Source: Methylobacterium sp. E-065 (GTDB taxonomy: Bacteria; Pseudomonadota; Alphaproteobacteria; Rhizobiales; Beijerinckiaceae). Taken from it: a stretch of DNA of 33,625 bases. The notes beneath the pieces are model-generated. The model ran no database searches and had not been told where the DNA came from. It saw only the letters and a list, made by a program, of their open reading frames with translations. The stretch spans positions 1 through 33,625 of the forward strand of contig NZ_JAKSYD010000231.1 of the NCBI RefSeq assembly GCF_022829605.1. The letters are read 5' to 3'. How positions within the stretch are numbered: position 1 is the first letter of the stretch; each line of letters starts with the position of its first letter. This document shows, in pieces, positions 20,646-27,651 of this stretch. The position numbers and the translations under genes are program-made.

Positions 20646-21122
20646 TCAGGTCCAATCGTCGGGCGTGCCGGCGGACAGCTCGGCCGCAGAGGCCGTGTTC
20701 TGAGCCGCGGTTTTTGCCGAGGCCTGCGTATCCTCGGGCCGCGCCTGGGCTGCGGCTCCCGACTGAGACCGCACGAAGTTCATCTCGAAGCGGACGATGC
20801 CGCCCTCGTCCTTCGTCTCGACCCGCTGATAGACCTCGCACCGGAGGATCGCCCGGCCCATCGTGGGCAAGACGAGGAGGCCGCCACCTTCCTTCTGAAG
20901 CGCAGCCTCCAGAGCGTCGGCCTGCTGAAGACAGTCCAAGCCGATGACGTAGCCCGACACCGTGGCCCGCGAGACCCGGCGCCCGAGGTCCTCGTCGACG
21001 CTGCGCTCCGACTTGGCGAACTCGTAGGTGAAGCCGCGGCGCCCGCCGATCCGGGTGTTCGCTTGGACCTTGAACGGCACGCCCCGGAAGGAGGGCGGCC
21101 GCTGCTCGTCGCGCCAGGACAT
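20646..21122 (-). CDS. DNA circularisation N-terminal-domain protein (Mu gpN N-part)
   Basis: This is a 158-residue protein with the DNA_circ_N signature: MSWRDEQRPPSFRGVPFKV, then GRRGFTYEFAKSERSVDEDLGR (residues 27-48), a beta domain with GYVIGLDCLQQADALEAAL, and a polar Ala/Gln/Thr tail (about 120-158) that ends SAGTPDDWT. The full Mu gpN would continue about 300 residues further. Here a natural-looking stop is followed by a new start for the C-terminal part. The start has GAGG seven bases upstream. It is probably a baseplate or tube-end protein despite the historical 'DNA circularisation' name. Confidence 0.82.
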   Translation of the reverse strand: MSWRDEQRPPSFRGVPFKVQANTRIGGRRGFTYEFAKSERSVDEDLGRRVSRATVSGYVIGLDCLQQADALEAALQKEGGGLLVLPTMGRAILRCEVYQRVETKDEGGIVRFEMNFVRSQSGAAAQARPEDTQASAKTAAQNTASAAELSAGTPDDWT

Positions 21123-21148
21123 CGTTGGCCCTCAGGTTCGCGCCCGGA

Positions 21149-21508
21149 TCAGAGTTCGTCGCAGGAGACGCCGCCCCAGTTCACCCCGACCTTGCCGTCG
21201 CCGGTGCTGATCTCGTGGGCCGCCTCGGTCCAGGCGCCCGACAGCACGTAGTTCTTGCCATTGGCGAGTTCGGCGGTGACCGTCACGTCCTCCATCGCAT
21301 CGAGCTCGGCGATGCTGAGGCCAGCGGTGGTCGAGAGGTCCGCCTTGATGAAAGGGACGCGCTGAGTCTCGATGTAGCCGTGCACGCCGTCCTGGCCGGC
21401 GACACCCTCGCGCATGATCCGCGAGGGTGAGACGATGAACGAGCCGCGCAGGTCGTACTGCTTGCCGCCGGCCTTCAGGTAGGCGGTGCCGCCGATCCTC
21501 TGACCCAT
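21149..21508 (-). CDS. Phage tail tube protein (Mu gpM family, 119 aa)
   Basis: This is a 119-residue protein, about the size of Mu gpM. It begins MGQRIGGTAYLKAGGKQYDL, followed by the conserved SFIVSPSRIMREGVAGQDGVHGY and a terminal WGGVSCDEL. This protein polymerises as the inner tube of the contractile tail. It lies directly after the sheath gene, with a terminator-like hairpin (21524-21549) in the gap, so its transcript level may be set apart from that of the sheath. Confidence 0.92.
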   Translation of the reverse strand: MGQRIGGTAYLKAGGKQYDLRGSFIVSPSRIMREGVAGQDGVHGYIETQRVPFIKADLSTTAGLSIAELDAMEDVTVTAELANGKNYVLSGAWTEAAHEISTGDGKVGVNWGGVSCDEL

Positions 21509-21523
21509 GGTCGGGCCTCCAAA

Positions 21524-21549
21524 GAAAAACCCGCCACGAAGGACGGGTT
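21524..21549 (-). terminator. Terminator-like hairpin between sheath and tube genes
   Basis: On the minus strand an 8-bp stem (21542-21549 with 21528-21535, one wobble) with a six-base loop is followed by five T (21525-21529). It is in the 67-base gap between the sheath stop (21576) and the tube start (21508). Because the tube gene and all later tail genes lie beyond it, it must be leaky, or antitermination is needed. Confidence 0.75.
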
Positions 21550-21575
21550 ACGTTGCGGATTGGGTGGAGGGCCGA

Positions 21576-23102
21576 TCAGGTGCCGGAGGCGCTGAGCGGG
21601 AACTGGAGCCGGAAGCTCGCCTTGATGTTCAGGCGCCGGAGCTGGTTGACCAAATCCGGGGGATCCGAGATCTCGACCGTGTTCGGCTCGGTGTTCGAGC
21701 GCGTCACGGAGAGGTTGGCGATGTAGAGCGCCGCGTTCTCGACGAGCCCGTCGGCCTCCATGTCCCGGTACTCCGAGACCATCTCGGCCTTGATCATCAG
21801 CGGGGTCACGATCGGCTTGCCGGCGCCGAACTTCGTCCCGTCGTTGGCGAGCGCCGAGCGCGGGAAGACGTTGGTCAGCCGCTGCCGGACCCGGGTGTAG
21901 CGCTCGTCGAGCGTGGCGAGCGTGGTCACCAGCTCGTAGGCGTTATCGGCCTGGCCGTAGCTGTTCTTCTGGTAGTTCGTCTGCTCGCGCAGGATTATCG
22001 GCTGGCCCGTGGAGCCGCCGTAGACGTCGGTCCCCTGGATCGCGATGCCGACTTGAGCGAGCGAGTTCAGCTGCGCCTTGTTCCAGCGGTAGTCCGCCGG
22101 CGCCGGTAGCACGCCGATCAGCGGCAGCGTCTGGAGGGGCTGGGCCGCGTAGGCGTTGATCGAGAAGGCCGCGGCTGCGGTGTAGGCGGCGGTCCACTCC
22201 CAGCTCGGGGACGGCGATTGCTGCTCGAAGCCCATCGTGGAGATCAGCGCCGAGTTGTTCGACTGCCCCCACAGGAAGGTGTCGGCGTAGAGACCGCGGC
22301 GGGCCGAGAAGATCTGGCCGTAGCTCTGCCGGTACGGACCCCAGCGCCCGCTGTCGGTGAAGCCGTATTCCTGGTCCCACACCGCGTAGGAGCCGCTGTC
22401 GTGGAAGCCGAGGCCGACGAACTTGAACGGCCGGTCGAGGAGCGCCGCGATCGCGTTGGTAAAATCCGGGGTGCCCGTCCCGCCCGCGAGCAGGTTGCTG
22501 GTCGGGTAGGTGAGCGCCAGGCCGGCCGGCAACTGCTCGCCGCCGTAGGTCCCGAGATAGCTGTCGAGCACCGTCACGCTGTTGCCGGTCAGCCCCTTCC
22601 ACTTGCAGGTCAGGGTGACGACCGCGCCCGTGACCGTCGCGGTGACCGGCAGATCCGGGGTCGCGTTGATCGCCGCGGCGATCTTGATGGCTACCGTCGC
22701 GGTGGTGTCGGCCGAAACGATCGCGACCTGCAGCTTCTGGCCGGCGATGTAGAGCGCGAGCGTGCCCGCGACCGACGGCGCGTTGGTAACCGTGATGGTG
22801 CCCGTGGCGGCGACGCCGGCGGCCGGCTCCGGGATCGGCAGGCAGATGATCGGCACGCTGGTGACACCCTTGAAGGCCGTCTTGAACATGCGCGCGAGCA
22901 TGGAGCCGGCGCCGAACTGCGCGTCGGCGTCGTTGTTCGTGCCGCAGGCCACCGCCACGTTCGGCTTGGCGGCGGCTCCGGTGAGGAGGTGCCCTACGAG
23001 CAGCATCCACTTCGGCGAGACCGGCGTGCCGGCCTGCGAGGGGTCCATCTGAACGTTGGGGCCCGGGAGCTTGTAGTTGTCCGGGATCGTGGTGATGCCC
23101 AT
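21576..23102 (-). CDS. Contractile tail sheath protein (Mu gpL-like, 508 aa)
   Basis: This is a 508-residue sheath protein, close to the length of Mu gpL. The N-terminal GITTIPDNYKLPGPNVQMDP leads into KWMLLVGH, a central beta insertion rich in Ala/Thr/Val (about 98-175), then LLDRPFKFVGLGFHDSGSYA, DYRWNKAQLNSLAQVGIAIQ and the conserved end RLNIKASFRLQFPLSASG. Six-fold rings of this protein surround the tube and contract. The ATG at 23102 follows the previous stop by 6 bases. The adjacent tube gene and downstream baseplate genes fix this as a myovirus tail. Confidence 0.93.
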   Translation of the reverse strand: MGITTIPDNYKLPGPNVQMDPSQAGTPVSPKWMLLVGHLLTGAAAKPNVAVACGTNNDADAQFGAGSMLARMFKTAFKGVTSVPIICLPIPEPAAGVAATGTITVTNAPSVAGTLALYIAGQKLQVAIVSADTTATVAIKIAAAINATPDLPVTATVTGAVVTLTCKWKGLTGNSVTVLDSYLGTYGGEQLPAGLALTYPTSNLLAGGTGTPDFTNAIAALLDRPFKFVGLGFHDSGSYAVWDQEYGFTDSGRWGPYRQSYGQIFSARRGLYADTFLWGQSNNSALISTMGFEQQSPSPSWEWTAAYTAAAAFSINAYAAQPLQTLPLIGVLPAPADYRWNKAQLNSLAQVGIAIQGTDVYGGSTGQPIILREQTNYQKNSYGQADNAYELVTTLATLDERYTRVRQRLTNVFPRSALANDGTKFGAGKPIVTPLMIKAEMVSEYRDMEADGLVENAALYIANLSVTRSNTEPNTVEISDPPDLVNQLRRLNIKASFRLQFPLSASGT

Positions 23103-23108
23103 CGCGGC

Positions 23109-23372
23109 TTAGCCCTGGTGCTCGGTGGCGGCGGGAGCGCCAGCGGGCGCGGCGGAGGTGTTGGAAGCGGCATCGGCCTCGACGGGCGCGCCGCTGTCGT
23201 GCAGGTCCTCCAGGAGGCGGATGGCGCCGTCCCGGGCGAGCGCGAACGTGAACTGGTCGGCTGGCCAGCGGGCGGTACCGTCGGCCTCGAAGCCGGTCTG
23301 CGACGGGAAGTGCTTGAGCGCGCGGAAACGCGCCTCGGTCGCCTCGACGGCGACCGTGGTTTCACCGGCCAT
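23109..23372 (-). CDS. Small tail-module protein (87 aa)
   Basis: This is an 87-residue protein: MAGETTVAVEATEARFRALK, then TGFEADGTARWPADQFTFALARDGAIRLLEDL and an Ala/Pro-rich tail. In Mu-type phages a small protein (DUF2635 type) precedes the sheath gene. The position here, 6 bases before the sheath, fits that slot, but the sequence similarity is not strong enough to name it. A possible chaperone or joining role. Confidence 0.6.
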   Translation of the reverse strand: MAGETTVAVEATEARFRALKHFPSQTGFEADGTARWPADQFTFALARDGAIRLLEDLHDSGAPVEADAASNTSAAPAGAPAATEHQG

Positions 23373-23409
23373 GGCGGGATCCTCTGGGGTAGGAGCGGCG
23401 CGGGCCGGC

Positions 23410-24000
23410 TCAGGTCGTGGGGATGTCGATCGTCAGGTCGATCGCGGTCGTGCCCAGGCCGGCGCCGGCGGGGCGGGCGGTGATGAGCACGTGTTCCAGC
23501 ACGTCGTCGAGGTCCGGATCGTAGGACGTGCGGAACACGAAGGTCAGCTCGACCCGCCCCTCGGCGAAGTACGAGGCGCCCTCCTGCGGGAACAGGCGGC
23601 CGCGCCGGACCTTGGTCACCGCCTCGAACAGCGGGTAGCGCTCGGGGTCGTCGAGGGCCTTGGACGGGTCGATGCCACGCACGAAGGTCGGATCCTGCAG
23701 GAGCCGCTTGCGGATGCCGTTCGTGGCCTTGTCGAGCTCGTCGTCGAGCTGCTCCGGCGGCATGTAGCCGACGCAGTACGAGATCCCGATCGTGACCTCG
23801 TTCATGAACCGGGGCTGGCCTTGGTTGGCCTCGTCCTCGGGGCTCTCCAGCTCGTCGGCGATCACCACCAGAAGGGCGGGAAGCTCTTCCTCTTGGAGCT
23901 GCGGTCGGACCTGACGGCGGAAGCCGTTGACCGGCAGCCAGTCCTGTCCCGTGAGGCGCTCGATGATCGCCTCACGGATTTGGGTGGCTTCAGACGGCAT
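23410..24000 (-). CDS. Putative tail terminator or minor tail protein (196 aa)
   Basis: This is a 196-residue protein starting at an ATG that shares a base with the previous stop (TGATG at 24000). It begins MPSEATQIREAIIERLTGQD, and later has EVTIGISYCVGYMPPEQLDD, RKRLLQDPTFVRGI, RGRLFPQEGASYFAEGRVEL and FRTSYDPDLDDVLEHVLIT, an alpha-beta layout usual for phage tail-terminator or tail-completion proteins. It lies between the FII-like connector and the small gene before the sheath, where such proteins are encoded. The function is inferred from position and length; a firm family cannot be named. Confidence 0.55.
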   Translation of the reverse strand: MPSEATQIREAIIERLTGQDWLPVNGFRRQVRPQLQEEELPALLVVIADELESPEDEANQGQPRFMNEVTIGISYCVGYMPPEQLDDELDKATNGIRKRLLQDPTFVRGIDPSKALDDPERYPLFEAVTKVRRGRLFPQEGASYFAEGRVELTFVFRTSYDPDLDDVLEHVLITARPAGAGLGTTAIDLTIDIPTT

Positions 24001-24353
24001 CAGGCGCCCTTCGGCTTCTTCTTGAGGGTGAGCGTCGCGCCGCCCTGGCCGTCCGGATCGACGTCGTCGATCCAGAGCTTGCCCTCGTCCGGATACGAGC
24101 CGGCGGCGGGCACCAGGATCTCCATCCCCTGGACAGGCCGGACCGGCCAGTCGGCCAACCGGATGCCTAGGGTGATCGTGGTCGTGTTGAGGCTCTCGTT
24201 GGGCCCCAGCGGCACATCGACGTTGCGCACCGACCAGACGCCCGAGGCGGCGAACGGCGGCTTGGCCGGTCGCGAGGCCAACGGTGTAACGGTCACCGGG
24301 CGCCCGAACGTGGCGATGCCCGGCCCGAGGGCGAGCGCGGCGAAGTCGATCAC
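24000..24353 (-). CDS. Head-tail joining protein (lambda gpFII-like, 117 aa)
   Basis: This is a 117-residue protein, the same length as lambda FII. It begins MIDFAALALGPGIATFGRPV, then a beta-barrel core with FAASGVWSVRNVDVPLG, GPNESLNTTTITLGIRLADW, and ends ILVPAAGSYPDEGKLWIDDVDPDGQGGATLTLKK; the final VDPDGQGG region matches the FII-like pattern. It seals the head and joins it to the tail. GTG start overlapping the previous stop (GTGA). The assignment is by pattern, not by search. Confidence 0.7.
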   Translation of the reverse strand: MIDFAALALGPGIATFGRPVTVTPLASRPAKPPFAASGVWSVRNVDVPLGPNESLNTTTITLGIRLADWPVRPVQGMEILVPAAGSYPDEGKLWIDDVDPDGQGGATLTLKKKPKGA

Positions 24354-24592
24354 GCGGCGGCCTGCTGCGTCTTCGGCTTGGCAGCCTTGGCGTCGGCTTG
24401 CGCGGCGGCGTCGGCCAACACGGTGTCGTCGGCGCCAACTTCGAACCGACGGATCAACTGCTCCTGGATCCGAGCTTCGGTCCAGGCATCGTAGGTCCAG
24501 ACGCTGCCGTCGGCTTCGAGCGCGCCATCGACAGGGTGGACGAGACCGACGTGCTCGTCGGCGGTCGGCAGGACCTTGATGGAAACGCTCAT
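24350..24592 (-). CDS. Small head-module protein (80 aa)
   Basis: This is an 80-residue protein: MSVSIKVLPTADEHVGLVHP, then DGSVWTYDAWTEARIQEQLIRR, and an Ala/Lys-rich tail. The pattern 'HPxDG...GSxW..D.WTxRR..xxxI.R' is reminiscent of DUF2635-type phage proteins. It lies between the decoration protein and the FII-like connector. I cannot assign a function. Confidence 0.55.
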   Translation of the reverse strand: MSVSIKVLPTADEHVGLVHPVDGALEADGSVWTYDAWTEARIQEQLIRRFEVGADDTVLADAAAQADAKAAKPKTQQAAA

Positions 24593-24659
24593 GGCTAGCT
24601 CCAGCGTACGACGGGAAGTCCGAGGTCGCGCCCGGCGAGGATCACCGAGCCCCGGCGCC

Positions 24660-24998
24660 TCAGGACGGGGTCTGGCCGAGCAGAACCGGGCCGATCGAGG
24701 ACGGGTTGGCGGCGACGTCGGCCGCGTAGCCCACCGGCAGAAGCGCGCCGGAGTTCACGTTGGTGACGACGCTGTTGGCGGCGTCCCAGTACAGGCTGTC
24801 GCCCTGGTTCCAGGCCTGCGCGTTGGTCTTGGGCAGGCTGAAGATGCCCTTGCGCCAGAGCGCGAAGGTCTCGCCGACGAGGCGGGTCGAGCCGCAGACG
24901 CCGAAGATCTTGCCGACCACGAGGGGCTGGCCGCTGAGGACGCCGCCCGCCGGCGCCACCACGTTGAGCGCGTCGCCGTTCTGGAGAAAATTCTTCAT
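24660..24998 (-). CDS. Capsid decoration-type protein (DUF2190 family, 112 aa)
   Basis: This is a 112-residue protein with the DUF2190 pattern: MKNFLQNGDALNVVAPAGGV, LSGQPLVVGKIFGVCGSTRL, and a final VGYAADVAANPSSIGPVLLG. It follows the capsid fusion gene by 80 bases, the usual place of a decoration or head-stabilising protein. The start ATG at 24998 is favoured by GGAA in the upstream context; the frame remains open further upstream but its composition is unlike a protein. Confidence 0.8.
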   Translation of the reverse strand: MKNFLQNGDALNVVAPAGGVLSGQPLVVGKIFGVCGSTRLVGETFALWRKGIFSLPKTNAQAWNQGDSLYWDAANSVVTNVNSGALLPVGYAADVAANPSSIGPVLLGQTPS

Positions 24999-25029
24999 GG
25001 GATGAGTTCCGGAAGCTCGGGGAACGGAT

Positions 25030-25059
25030 CGGCCGGCGCTCGGAGGTCGAGGCCGGCCG
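25030..25059 (-). terminator. Long hairpin after the capsid gene
   Basis: A 12-bp stem with one bulge (25030-25042 with 25048-25059), loop of five bases, lies in the 80-base gap between the capsid gene stop (25079) and the decoration gene start (24998). There is no T-run, so it is more likely an mRNA stabiliser or weak stop than a terminator. Confidence 0.45.
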
Positions 25060-25078
25060 CGAGTTCGGCGGGGTGCGA

Positions 25079-27640
25079 TTACTGCGGCAGCGCGCCCGGG
25101 TTCTTGTAGGCGCCGCGGAAGTCGATCGCGCCGCACGCGAAGTCGTGCTCCAGGGAGATCTGGACGCCCTGCGTGCCGAAGGGCTCGAAGGTCTTCACCC
25201 GCGGGCCGTTCGAGCCGTTCAGGAAGCCGTGGACGAAGCACGGGACCTGGGCCGGGTCGGACATCAGGTACCAGCTGTTGTCGGTGATGTTGGCGTCCGA
25301 CACCGACTGCAGCTTGCCCGAGAACGGGTTCACCGAGGTGGTCAGCTGCGGGCTGATGCTCGCGACCAGCTGGTCGGCTGAGGTCTCCTGGTTCGGGCCG
25401 GTCAGGATGATCCGCGGCGGCACGTTCAGGAGGAAGCCTGAGAGGGACTTCATCCCGCGGAGCGCCGCGCGACCGGCGCCGACGTTCGGCACCGAGATCA
25501 CGCCTGCGGCCGCCGCGAGGTTGTTGTGCTTGGCGTGCCAGACCGCGGTCCCGTCCTGGATCAGGGTCGGGTTCGCGTTGAACATGTTGAAGAAGGTGAC
25601 GTTCTCGAACAGCCGGACCGCGTCGCCGGACGAGCCGAGGATCTGGTCGATGGCGCCGAGCTCGTCGTTGACGATCATCTGCCGCGAGATCGGGAAGATG
25701 ACGCCGTAGGGCACGAGGGAGATGTTCTCCCCGCTGTCGGCCGACGTGCCCGCCTTGAGCTCACCGGTCTGGGTCACCGGCTGCAGCATCGGGAACTCGC
25801 CCGCGCGGATCATCGGGTGCGGGCGGAAGTCGTTGAACTGCCGCTCGATCGAGATCCGCTTGTAGGTCGGCTCGGCGAGCTCGTAGCGGGCGAGCAGGCT
25901 CTTGTTGAGCACGTTCTGAAAGATCGCCGGGAAGTCCGAGGTGGACTGGAAGGCGCGCTCGACGATGTCGATGGCCTGCCGGGCGGTGCGGATGTTGCCG
26001 CGGTGGCCGACGCACTCGGCGGCGATCTCCACGAAGCCCATGCCGGCGTAGGCTTCAGCCCGGGCCGAGTGCTTCTCGACCCACTGCTTGTCGACCTTGC
26101 GCTTGGGCGCGTAGTCCATGCCGTCCGAGCCACGCGAGGCGAGCGTACGGGTGACCAGCGCCAGCGTCATGGCGTCGGCACGGCCCTCGCGCTCGTCGCG
26201 GCCGAACTGGATGCGGCCGGCGTCCGAACCCTTGTGGGAACCCCTCACGGCGGTCTCCTTGCTCTTCTCGGCGAGCTTGTCGAAGGCGATCTTGCGGAAG
26301 GCCGCGGCGCTCAGGCCGCGGGTGATGGCGTCGACCACGTTGAGGGTGACGCCCTGGCCGCGCGCCTGCTCGGCGATCGCGGCGAGTTCGGCGGCGTGCG
26401 CCTGCGTGAAGGCCGGCTTGGCCGCGCGCTTGCCCTTGGTTGGGGCGGTGCGGGTGGCACCGCGGCCGCGCGGCGCGGCGCGGGTGTCGTCGTCTTCCAT
26501 CTCGCCGTCGCGCTCGGCCTTCACCGGCTCGTCGCTCGGCTCGCCGTCGGCATCCACGAAGTTGCCCTCGGCGTCGACGTAGTAGCCGTCCTCGTTCACG
26601 TCCGGCGCGCTGCGCTCGGCTTTCACCGGCTCGTCGACGGGGTTTCCGTCGGCATCCACGAACTCGCCGTCCGCATCGACGTAATAGCCGTCCTCGTTGA
26701 CGCTGACCTCGGCGCGCTCGGCCTTGACCGGCTCGTCGACCGGGGCGCCGGACGCGTCCACGAAGTTGCCGTCGGCATCGACGTAGTAGCCATCCTCGTT
26801 CACGGTCGGCTCGGCGCGGACCTGGCGCTTACCGGGGGCATTCTTGCCGGGCGCATTCTTGCCGGGGGTGTGCTTGGCCATACGCTTGTCCTCTTTGGGT
26901 TCGGGCCAAGCCCGCTCGTGCGGTCCGGTGGAGCCGTACCGGTAGGTGATCGAGGCATCGCCCCGGGTGACGGTGATCTCCTTCGCGCCGCGGCCCATCG
27001 GGCTGGCGCGCAGGTCGGGACCTGCCGTCGGATCGGCGGCGCCCTCGTGGGCGCGCACCATCGCGGCGGGATCGGCGGGGACGGAGACGAGCGAGGCTTC
27101 GAGCAGCTCCCAGCGCGTCGCCGTGAAGGTCAGGCCGTCGTCGACGTCGAGGATCTGCTTCTCGGGGTCGATCACCGTGCCGTCGGCGTCGGTGATCTCC
27201 CAGCCGTCGACGCGGTAGCCGATCGAGATGCCCTTGATCTCGCCGCGGGCGACCATGCCCTCGGCGGTCTTGCCGGCCTCGGTGGCGGCGAACTTCGCCC
27301 GACCGAGGATCCGGCCTTCCGCGAACCACACGTCGACGATCCGCCCCAGTACCGAGCCGAGGCCGTAGCTGTTGTGGCTGTCGAGGAACGGGATACCGGA
27401 GGACGCGAGACGATCGACGCAGACCGCGGCCTCGTCGGTCGACAGGCGCTCGGTGCCGTACCAGCGCACGACGTCCGAACCCTCCGAGAGGATCAGCTCG
27501 ATCGTGTGCTCGTTGGCGTCGTAGCTCGCCGGCGCGACCTCCAGGAACCGGCGCCCGCGGGTGCCGAGCGCCTTGAGGTCGATCGGGCGTGCGGAGCCGC
27601 CCGCGGCAGCGGCGCGCTGCCCGGTCTTCTTCGTTGCCAT
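25079..27640 (-). CDS. Prohead protease/major capsid protein fusion (853 aa)
   Basis: This is an 853-residue fusion. Residues about 35-200 are a HK97-type prohead protease: His89 in FLDSHNSYGLG, Ser139 in IKGISIGYRV, and the ending WELLEASLVSVPADP. Residues about 250-400 are a linker with PGKNA repeats (258-271) and three acidic 34-residue repeats (280-381), then a basic stretch. The remainder, from about residue 410, starts with a scaffold-like helix (FTQAHAAELAAIAEQ) and becomes the major capsid domain from about 500 (FQSTSDFPAIFQNVLNKSLL, LVPYGVIFPISRQMI, WHAKHNNLAAAAG) and ends HDFACGAIDFRGAYKNPG. It would form the icosahedral shell, with the protease cutting the linker during maturation. 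Such fusions exist but are uncommon; the tandem repeats in the linker are unusual. It follows the portal by 11 bases. Confidence 0.9.
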   Translation of the reverse strand: MATKKTGQRAAAAGGSARPIDLKALGTRGRRFLEVAPASYDANEHTIELILSEGSDVVRWYGTERLSTDEAAVCVDRLASSGIPFLDSHNSYGLGSVLGRIVDVWFAEGRILGRAKFAATEAGKTAEGMVARGEIKGISIGYRVDGWEITDADGTVIDPEKQILDVDDGLTFTATRWELLEASLVSVPADPAAMVRAHEGAADPTAGPDLRASPMGRGAKEITVTRGDASITYRYGSTGPHERAWPEPKEDKRMAKHTPGKNAPGKNAPGKRQVRAEPTVNEDGYYVDADGNFVDASGAPVDEPVKAERAEVSVNEDGYYVDADGEFVDADGNPVDEPVKAERSAPDVNEDGYYVDAEGNFVDADGEPSDEPVKAERDGEMEDDDTRAAPRGRGATRTAPTKGKRAAKPAFTQAHAAELAAIAEQARGQGVTLNVVDAITRGLSAAAFRKIAFDKLAEKSKETAVRGSHKGSDAGRIQFGRDEREGRADAMTLALVTRTLASRGSDGMDYAPKRKVDKQWVEKHSARAEAYAGMGFVEIAAECVGHRGNIRTARQAIDIVERAFQSTSDFPAIFQNVLNKSLLARYELAEPTYKRISIERQFNDFRPHPMIRAGEFPMLQPVTQTGELKAGTSADSGENISLVPYGVIFPISRQMIVNDELGAIDQILGSSGDAVRLFENVTFFNMFNANPTLIQDGTAVWHAKHNNLAAAAGVISVPNVGAGRAALRGMKSLSGFLLNVPPRIILTGPNQETSADQLVASISPQLTTSVNPFSGKLQSVSDANITDNSWYLMSDPAQVPCFVHGFLNGSNGPRVKTFEPFGTQGVQISLEHDFACGAIDFRGAYKNPGALPQ
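26498..26803 (-). repeat. Three tandem 102-bp repeats in the capsid-fusion gene
   Basis: Three in-frame 34-codon units each encode VNEDGYYVDA(D/E)G(N/E)FVDA-(S/D)G-x-P-x-DEPVKAER plus a four-residue spacer. Inside each, a seven-residue sub-repeat is visible (DGYYVDA, DGNFVDA, SGAPVDE). Units are diverged at the DNA level, so they are old enough to be maintained by selection. Confidence 0.9.
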
Positions 27641-27651
27641 GGGGGGATCCG

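Noticed and set aside
26498..26803. CRISPR-like array
   Set aside because: The 102-bp units are in-frame coding repeats of the capsid fusion with no spacers of different sequence.
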